From Gymnothorax reevesii (lineage: Eukaryota; Chordata; Actinopteri; Anguilliformes; Muraenidae): a stretch of 64,000 nucleotides of DNA. The translations under genes were made by a program, and so were the position numbers. The notes below the pieces were generated by a model. It was not told the DNA's origin and did not search any database. It was given only the letters and a program-made list of their open reading frames with translations. Numbering within the stretch: the first letter of the stretch is position 1; every line of letters starts with the position of its first letter. Below are positions 56,834 through 64,000 of this stretch, piece by piece. The DNA lies in the NCBI GenBank assembly GCA_029721435.1, contig CM056573.1, forward strand, positions 125,699,447 through 125,763,446, in the 5' to 3' direction.

Positions 56834-58092
56834 TGTTGTGATTCTGTCTTGACCATGTTCATGCCTTGTTAATTCTGACTTAAGTGTTTTTTGATATTTG
56901 CTATGCCTGACCATTCTTTGCACAAAAGTATGTGTATTGGGATTTGGTAACTTTGATTAGTTTATATATTTTCTTAGTTTTTACTTTTCCATGTTTTACA
57001 TTTTGCCATAGTCACATTCCGGTTCATGTTTTCCATCATGCATTGCACTTTGTCTCCCCAGTCTGGTCTTTCGTCTTGTCATTGCACACAGCCCCAGTCC
57101 TGCGTGTTACTCTTCGGGTGATTTATTGGATTCTGGATTTCAACCTTCCTTCCGATCTCATTTACTTACTTCGCCTTACTTTTCTATCTTACTAACCATA
57201 CTAACAGTTTGTTACTTTTTCTAGAAGTTACTAACACCAACTAACCTTGTATATAATACTAACTTACTAACAAGCACTAAGGGATTGTATAGTTTCACTT
57301 ACTAATTGATTTACAAGCTCTCAGCACTCGCCCTGTTCTAGTCTCCGCCTCTTGTCTCTCCCTGATTACCTTTGCTGCATTTTCTGTGGAAGCTCCATGT
57401 CTTATCACGCTGTCCTTCTTTAAGTATCTATGCACGTTAGAACCCCTTAACTGGAGCTGTATGTCTTTGTATAGGTTTGTCATGTGATCCCTGTCCACGT
57501 TTTGGCTTCTGCCAAATTGCATGTGATTAGGTTCTCCCTCATGTGCTGCTCCCTTGTAATCAGTCTGACTGTTTGCACCTGTGTCTCTCATCATGTGATC
57601 TCCCTGGAAACGTATATTAGGTGTCTTTTCACAATTACTCTTTGTCAGATTGGTTTCCTCAGTCTTCTTGTGCCACGTTTCATTCGCCTTGATTACTCAG
57701 TGTTTATCTTCCTGACTGGACTGGCCGACTTTTTGATTTTTGCCTTTGTGATTTTGGATTATTGTTGCATCTGTGAGTTTTGACCTTTTTCTGCCCGACC
57801 ATGAGATCTTTGTTTGCTGCCCTGGTTACCATTCAGATTACGCCTATTGGATTCTGGTTTTGCTTCTTTGACATTCCTGTACTTGGAACCAGACCCATTT
57901 CTGTCCGACTACGATTATTGTGATTGCTGCCCTGGTTTTCGATTCTATTTTTGCCCAACTGGATTTTGATTTTTGGAGTGTGGACTTTGTACTTTTGCCT
58001 TCTGCCCTGCGGGGGTCCTCCCCCTTCATTAATAAAACAAGCTCTACTGCATTTCCTGGTTCTTGCGACTGGTTCCTGATCGCACCATTACA
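56834..58092 (+). mobile_element. Solo LTR with perfect CTTTG duplication
   Basis: Begins TGTTGTGATTCTGTC and ends CGCACCATTACA. CTTTG flanks both sides (56829-56833 and 58093-58097). Polyadenylation signal AATAAAAC near 58033. It aligns along its length with 23459-24688. The insertion lies exactly at the border between the Harbinger end and the MITE arm. Its last 427 bp are duplicated at 52404-52830. Confidence 0.92.
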
Positions 58093-58650
58093 CTTTGAAT
58101 GTAATCAGGCGCGCGAAAAATTTGTTTCACTTCCAGTGTGCAAATGGCTTTACTGAGTATAGAATGCAATCATTATTTTTATATATATATGAAGATGTGG
58201 AGTCGTTGGTTTGTATCACAGATTAAGCTGCGTTGATTGAGCCAGGTCGAGTGTCCATTACACGTGCCATCCACCTTTGATCTGACATCAGGACAATTGA
58301 TATAGATACTATAATTTATGTCCTGATTCTGATAGTTACATTAAATAGTGCTTACTGAAATTATTTACTGCAATGAAATGTGCCTGACATTCTGGAAACC
58401 TGCCTGTGAGGTTTCGGTGACGTGTGCGCACTGTGCGCCGGTTGGCCAAATTACCACTGCACAGAAAGTAAACCAGGTTGGAGCTCGCGAGTTCTCTGCG
58501 CACCTTCGGCGGGGCCTTTATCCACGAAATTGTCATTGCGTCATGATGAATATGTGACACCTCCCCCTACTACACTGCCACATCCATCTCGGCACACGTC
58601 CGTCGACCAAATTTCCAAAGCGGCTGTGCACGGTGTTGCACCACACAAAA
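57666..58650. repeat. Duplication block Y, copy 2 (original context)
   Basis: The same 985 bp as 52404-53388, but here the LTR part continues leftward into a complete LTR and the right side continues into AAATTACCACTGCG repeats. This copy is therefore the likely source. Confidence 0.85.
58093..58152. mobile_element. Right arm of the palindromic MITE
   Basis: The reverse complement of this segment (CACTGGAAGTGAAACAAATT, TTTCGCGCGCCTGATTACAT) matches the left arm at 49415-49475. It directly follows the CTTTG duplication of the solo LTR. Confidence 0.65.
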
Positions 58651-59043
58651 TTACCACTGCGCAGGCTGCACCGGACGAAATTACCACTGCGTGGGCTGCG
58701 CCACCCAGTGCTGCACCAAGAAGAGCCCAACATAATTTTGTCGCTGTGAAGTGCAGTGCAGACAAGCACACAGATGACATCATATTACCTACTTTTGATC
58801 ATGTGACTGGTCAGAATGGCTGCGCCCTTGGAAACTTCTAAAAAACTCCTAAAAAACATTATTTTGTTCAACCCCACGCTGCTCAATTTGCCAAAAAAAC
58901 GGGAAATAATATATGACTTGGAGCATCACATGCTACTGAAGGTTTGTAAATTAAATTGTAATAATAAATGAAGTATTCCTTTAACAAAGACCATGATGCA
59001 ATTAATACTATTAATGAGGAATTTGGGGGAAAAAGTGAACTTA

Positions 59044-59924
59044 AACCCTGTTTACACCGGACTTGCGAGCAGGTTGCGACTGAAAAATGGACAAAAATCG
59101 CCATCACTTTCACTGACTCTTGATGAGATTGCAAGTAATTATCAATAAACTCTCAGTGGTCTCAAATTCAATGTCTCTGATCTCTTTCACTGTCTATCGA
59201 TCTTGAAGGGGTTTACGATTGTTTTGAGCTGTTCAAAAAAATTGCATAACTTTTGCGAGTGGGTGCGAGTGGTCGGAAATAAATGCATCTCAAAAACAAT
59301 CGTAATGAGCTCTCATGACTCTCAAGTCACTTTTAACTCGGTCTCACAGGTCTTGATGGACTCTTGATGGACTCTCAACCAGGTGCATAAATAGTCTCCA
59401 AATATCGGAATATTTTTCATTATGCGACTATGGCGATCGTTTTTGCGAGCTGAACAAGAGCCCATTGCAATGCCTTCGAGAGCAAAAAAGTCATGGCGAG
59501 TGAAACTGCGAGAGCATCAGTGATGGATGGGATCGAAATTTGACCAATGGCGATCAGTGAAATTGCGACCAATGGCGAGCTTCCATGCGACTCTTTCTGA
59601 GAGTGGGTTTCCTATGTAAAGCCATTGTTTTAATCGGTTCATGACTTGCTGCAACGATCGCATCAACAACACAAGACCAAGAGAGACAACACAAGAGAAA
59701 GGAGAGTCATCGTAAATTATGTCGCATAGATCACCTAATTTTTATTAATATATCTCAAATGTGGTCTCACTGGAAGCTTGTGGTGAACGCAAATTAGCGA
59801 TTAGATTGGAGAGTATACAAGAGTATACAAGAGTATATAAGACTTGTGCGAGTTCATCAAATCCTTGTGATCTCACAAGTCGCAGCAGTCGCCATTTCAG
59901 TCGTATTTTGGTGTAAACAGGGCA
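59044..59924. mobile_element. Harbinger-type MITE with TTA duplication
   Basis: Left end AACCCTGTTTACACC; right end, reverse complemented, TGCCCTGTTTACACC. Both continue into a CGACTGAAA-type motif. TTA flanks each side (59041-59043 and 59925-59927). 881 bp, with no coding frame, and a short GAGTATACAA triplication near 59811-59840. Confidence 0.7.
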
Positions 59925-59927
59925 TTA

Positions 59928-62742
59928 GTTGTGATTATTTGGCAAAATAAAATATATCCACGGATGAGCATTTTGAAGTCAAATGCCTGCCAGTTAATAT
60001 CATAGATGTAAATATTTTCATGTTTCTGTAATTATTTTGTGATGCTCCTCTGTGTAAACCATCCTTGTCTAATAAATTTGGGAATTTTTTTCCCATAAAG
60101 CCTGCAGAAAAGCAGTGACATTCACATTTTTATTTTGTGCATAACAAGAGTTGCTAAACAGTCAAAGACTGTTAGCAGTGTGGGATTCTCCATCACTGAT
60201 TGGCTTTGTGGATATATTTCAGTTTGCGGAAAACTGGCTTGACATTTTTTGCGCTTTGAAATGAAAGCTGATGTTCAAGCATGCTGAAAACTAGGGTACA
60301 TAGCATATTGCCAAAGGTTTAACTTGGCATGACTACCAGCCCACAAATGATGACCTTCTTGCAGTTTTGATTCAAATATTTTGAAAGTGGTGTTTATTGT
60401 GGTTGGCAATGAAACTTCATTTGTAGTGCAGTAAACTCCTTTTAAGTCTTTTCCCCAGTTGTACAAAGGCTCTCCAGCAATGTTTATAATCGGAGTCATT
60501 TCATTTATGGTAATTTATCTCTTCACTTCCTGCGCTTTTAAAATCATCACAGAGTTGTCGTGCTGTCAACTGCCAATTTTTTTTTTTAACTTGTCATACA
60601 CAGGTAACGAGCATCAGGGCCACTTAACTTCCATTTTGCACCTCTATTACCACTAGTTTTCAGTGAACTGGTCTCTTTTAAATGCTTGAACGTGTTTCTT
60701 GCAGCGCCATGACAGCATTTAGCGTCTTCAGCATCATGTCAGGCCACAATTCAGCTATGAACAATCGATCTCAGAGAGCTCCTTACGTCAAGTGACTCTG
60801 CTGAAAGTAAATGTTACTTTATATACTGGAATAGGTGACCATCAGATGTAATAATGAATAATGAAGCAGAATAATGATGCCTCAACCCAGTTTAAATATT
60901 TTTTTAGCATCAATAATCATGGAATGGGCCTTCAGACACACATTCAGGCTATGCAAGCGCCAATAAAATTACTGGCCACTGGGTGGTAGCAGTGGGTATT
61001 TAAGGCAGAGCTTCACTCAGTCTCATAAATCCACGCCTGTGCAGCATTGTTAGTCTTGTTCTACGTATTCACGTTTTGAACTTTAAAGTCTCTAACCTTA
61101 GTGCTGTATATGTATAAGCCAGCACTTTATATTTTTAAGAACATCATTTCCTTTTGTTTTCTTTTTTGTAATACATTCTAACTGTAGCTATAGCCCAGTC
61201 TCTGTATTACGCATTGAGTTATTGTGAAACCTGATTGTTTTACTTTGCAGTGCCTGTGCCTTTGGCATAATAAATACAACCAAGTCCATTTTTGCATCTT
61301 TAACTTCCTGCACTCCATGTATCTGAACTGTGCATACGACACAGATGTTACAACAAAAGTATTTTTAAATACATTTTTCACCAGAAAATTATAGAGAAGT
61401 GATATCTTAGGACTCCTTTTAGACAAAAGTGATGTTGTACAATCATCACTGCACACAACTGTATATCCTTCCAAAATAAAGTATACATTGTTTACTTACA
61501 AGTACAATGGTCCAACTTTGGGAGATTTAATAACCAAAATGATTTTTGTGTGAGGACATTGCTATAAATGCAAAAACCACCTGAATGTGTTATTCTATGC
61601 TTTTATTTATTTTTTGTTTGTTTTATTTTAAATCTTCATATTTGCTATTGTCGCACCCAAGTTATTATAAGAATTATATGACGAAGGGATGCAGTCTCAG
61701 TATCTCACCAAACAAACAGCAGTGTGCAGAATCTGAGGAACAGTCCATAATTCTCATTTTTAATGGTCCATAAAAACATTTGAATTGAGGGATTGTAGTA
61801 GAATTGATTTCATTCGTCTGTTTCTTTCAGGTTCAGGGAAAACTTTCACGAAATCGCTGCTTATTCATTAGCAATTTCAGTTGCTCAATTATGTTGTCCC
61901 AGCAGCCCTCAGCACAGTCCTCTCCCTGTTCCTTTGTTTTCAATGACAGGCCCATTTCTTTCACTTTCCACTGATAATGAAAAATGGGCATTCCCACCTC
62001 CTTTGCAGTGACTAGAGTATTATTTTGTATAATTAAATATCAGAAACCACTGATTTTCCAACTCCTTGTGTTTGGAGAGTGAAGCCTTTTTGCTATTGAG
62101 TATAATTGGTGCCCACAATATGTTAGTGTTTTTAATTTTGTCTTTTTGCTTTGTATATTGGTTTTAGTCTCATTTTGACTTCAGCCTCAAGTTTCACTTT
62201 GGGTGCAGATCAAACAGGAAAATTCTGGGGGTCAGAAGGCAAAAGTTCAGTCACGTGTTTCCTTCATCCATGGACTGAGCATATAAGCTTCAGACCTGTC
62301 CAAACTACAGCACTTCCTCGCTATTATACAATAGTAAATAATTTTCAACTAAATTACAGACAATTTGTACACAATAAGATGCAAACTACGTATTTAGGGA
62401 ACAACTTGCGTTTACCACAAGGCTGAAAAATTATGCAAATTAACAGGTAATTAAGGGATTTTGACCCAACACATTTACTCTCTATTTTACATCCTGATCG
62501 TCACCTTTCCAATGCAAATGAATTTTTCCTCCTAAATTGTGAAACATTGGGTAATAACCATTTCTGTGCACTGGGCAAAAGGCACTGGAAAATGGAAAAT
62601 GTGGCACTGGATTCAGATGCAAAAATTAAGCTGGTTTTATTATGCCTTTTCTGTATTGTATAAAAGGCAGAAAAAGACAAATACAAAACAAACAGGAAGC
62701 AATGTTCCAAAACTATATTTTAAGGCGCCGTGCTTAAGCAAT
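59928..62742. other. Gene-free unique sequence
   Basis: No protein family, RNA gene or transposon end is recognised. The stretch 61850-62000, with GCTCAATTATGTTGTCC, looks unique and balanced in composition and could be tested for conservation. Confidence 0.35.
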
Positions 62743-63712
62743 CACTATAGACCCATCTACAGCCAACATCATCAGAAGGATGTGTGCGCATCTTTGCAAC
62801 GGAAGTAGCGGTCTCCCCAATTCAGTCTGTCTGGTTGTTGCGTGTACCGCTGTCAGAATTGATATTCCATTGGTGGACTCCAGTTTTACAGGATTCCGAG
62901 GGGATCACATCCGTATCATAACAATCGGCGCATCTATGGTTGCAAGCTATCGAATGCTTTGGCTGGACTGAGGACACGATCAAAAATGCTTGTGTTTTCA
63001 GTGCCCATTTTATATCAGGTATGTTATCTATTTACTCACTGATTTCACTGGAAAGGCTTGTTTATATGAAAAATTGTTGGTAAGATGTAGACACTAATTT
63101 AATGCAACTTAAGTCTGATAATTAGCATTAGCTTGTCTCACAGTTACAGACATTAAATGCAATATGTGAGAATAATGCTAAACCGAACCTGGTTTCATGT
63201 TTGCATGACAACTACGTAGTCAAACTCGCTAGCTAGCAAGCCAGCAATACAAAACAATACATACCCTGCAATGCAGGTACAATTAGCTGTCAGGACGTAG
63301 TTTTCTGGTCATACAAGGCGGTTTTATGCCCTTGTCTTTGACTAGGAAGGTCCTCTGATTTCGAGACACAAAACTCCAAGTCAGTGTCGTGGTATTTAAC
63401 ATTTTGCTTTTGTCTGCAAATAACGTAGTCATAAGCATCCAGTGACTTGTATGCTTATAGCCTCTCCCTAGTGTACACGCTAAGTTTCTTGATCAAATAG
63501 GTAAATATATCAGGCCACAAAATATTGGGCCACTAACTAAAATCATCAACCCACTCATTGATACCATACAGATCTGAAAGTTGGTTGCCATTTGATTGCT
63601 AATGCCCTCGCATAGCTTGACAAGCTGTTGTCCTCCGCCATACTTCCGTTGCCAAGCTGCAACTGAATCTGTCTACATCATCGTTGTTTGCAAACTAAAT
63701 GGGTCTATAGTG
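62743..63712 (+). mobile_element. THAP-domain (P-element-like) DNA transposon remnant
   Basis: Left end CACTATAGACCCAT; right end, reverse complemented, begins identically (CACTATAGACCCAT). Both ends then contain CATCAT and a GCAACGGAAGTA block about 60 bp in. Next to the left end is a THAP-type zinc finger exon. No perfect 8-bp duplication was found. The 970 bp is far shorter than an autonomous P-like element, so most of the transposase is deleted. Confidence 0.65.
62827..63018 (+). pseudogene. THAP zinc-finger exon, broken
   Basis: THAP domains (C2CH) bind the ends of P-like elements. Visible parts in order: GCCVYRCQN (first Cys pair, 62836-62853), LQFYRIPRG (62878-62904, the typical hydrophobic-Arg-Ile-Pro motif), LWLQAIECFGWTEDTIKNAC (from 62934) and VFSAHFISG ending at the donor CAG|GTATGT (63018). 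Defects: a stop at 62857-62859 in the first frame, a frameshift near 62930, and Phe in place of the third conserved Cys (VFSAHF instead of the usual VCSAHF). The spacing and the splice donor are those of a first coding exon. Confidence 0.7.
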
Positions 63713-64000
63713 CTTCATAAATGTAGTTCTAGAAATTTGCGAGTTAACGGCACAATGTCTGTGACAGACTAGAGCATTACAGGCTCACAATACTTCACAC
63801 TGAATGAGTGTGAAGCTCTGGCTTATATAGCGCAAGTAATGTCACAGAGACGACCAGCAGATGTGAAAGGTTTTACCGAATTCGGTTTTACCGAAATTCA
63901 GAAGGTTATTGTAGAGCAATGAAACAGTACAGCTCTGTGAATGGGAACCTCTAGGTGCTGATTGTTTCGTTTTCTTCCTGAGAATGACCTTTCATAAAGC
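63713..64000. other. No gene recognised
   Basis: Contains a small hairpin, CTTCACACT-GAATG-AGTGTGAAG, near 63795-63817, and a direct repeat of GGTTTTACCGAA near 63870-63896. Confidence 0.5.

Larger units (their letters stand above)
43467..58980. mobile_element. Candidate host element of the whole nest: TTAA-flanked inverted ends
   Basis: Left end AGGGATACTTCACT is preceded by TTAA (43463-43466). Right end, reverse complemented, AGGAATACTTCATT, is followed by TTAA (58981-58984). Further in, a second inverted match occurs at similar depth: GCCATTCTTACCAAGTCACA (43611) against GCCATTCTGACCAGTCACAT in the reverse complement of 58798-58820. This suits a piggyBac/Kolobok-like TTAA-targeting element that later received all the insertions listed below. 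The alternative is two separate copies of one MITE family in opposite orientation. Confidence 0.45.

Overview
This window looks like nuclear DNA of a ray-finned fish, probably a teleost. The evidence is its transposon content: Tx1-type LINE, Tc1, hAT, PIF/Harbinger, a THAP-domain element, Gypsy-type LTR elements, a 5S-derived SINE and a tRNA-derived SINE. Transposon genes carry spliceosomal introns, microsatellites are long, and long stretches hold no gene. I found no host protein-coding exon, no functional rRNA or tRNA gene, and no bacterial or CRISPR feature. Nearly all recognisable protein sequence is transposon-derived, and most of it is broken.

Layout. 0-7.3 kb: an AATACAATAC minisatellite in head-to-head orientation, degenerate direct repeats, a small hAT-type MITE, a 32-bp GC-rich minisatellite and a Tc1-type MITE. 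7.3-10.8 kb: a Gypsy-type LTR element reduced to gag (SCAN-like region plus zinc knuckle), split by a palindromic element with arms of about 720 bp. 13.8-19.6 kb: a Tx1-type LINE, with a 5'-truncated LINE of another clade inserted in its endonuclease domain between 9-bp duplications. 20.4-26.2 kb: a hAT MITE with a perfect 8-bp duplication, a solo LTR and a broken IS630/Tc1-type transposase with DD35E spacing. 26-34 kb: mostly unique sequence with old SINEs and a MITE. 35-36.5 kb: a Tc1 pseudogene that splits a minisatellite. 37.4-40.6 kb: a decayed Gypsy element on the minus strand. 41.3-42.5 kb: a hAT remnant.

43.4-59.0 kb is a nest of elements. A TTAA-flanked pair of inverted ends (43467 and 58980) appears to enclose (a) a Tc1 element (44805-49406) carrying a hAT element (45478-49277), and (b) a palindromic MITE opened by a Harbinger element (49526-56829). 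The Harbinger element holds a solo LTR and a strange X-Y-X duplication. A further solo LTR with a perfect 5-bp duplication sits at the Harbinger/MITE border. The hAT gene is the best-preserved gene here: 13 coding exons join in phase to a predicted 661-residue transposase with its catalytic residues present.

59-64 kb: a Harbinger-type MITE, unique sequence, and a THAP-domain (P-element-like) remnant. The genes do not form a pathway; the window records repeated insertion of one transposon into another.
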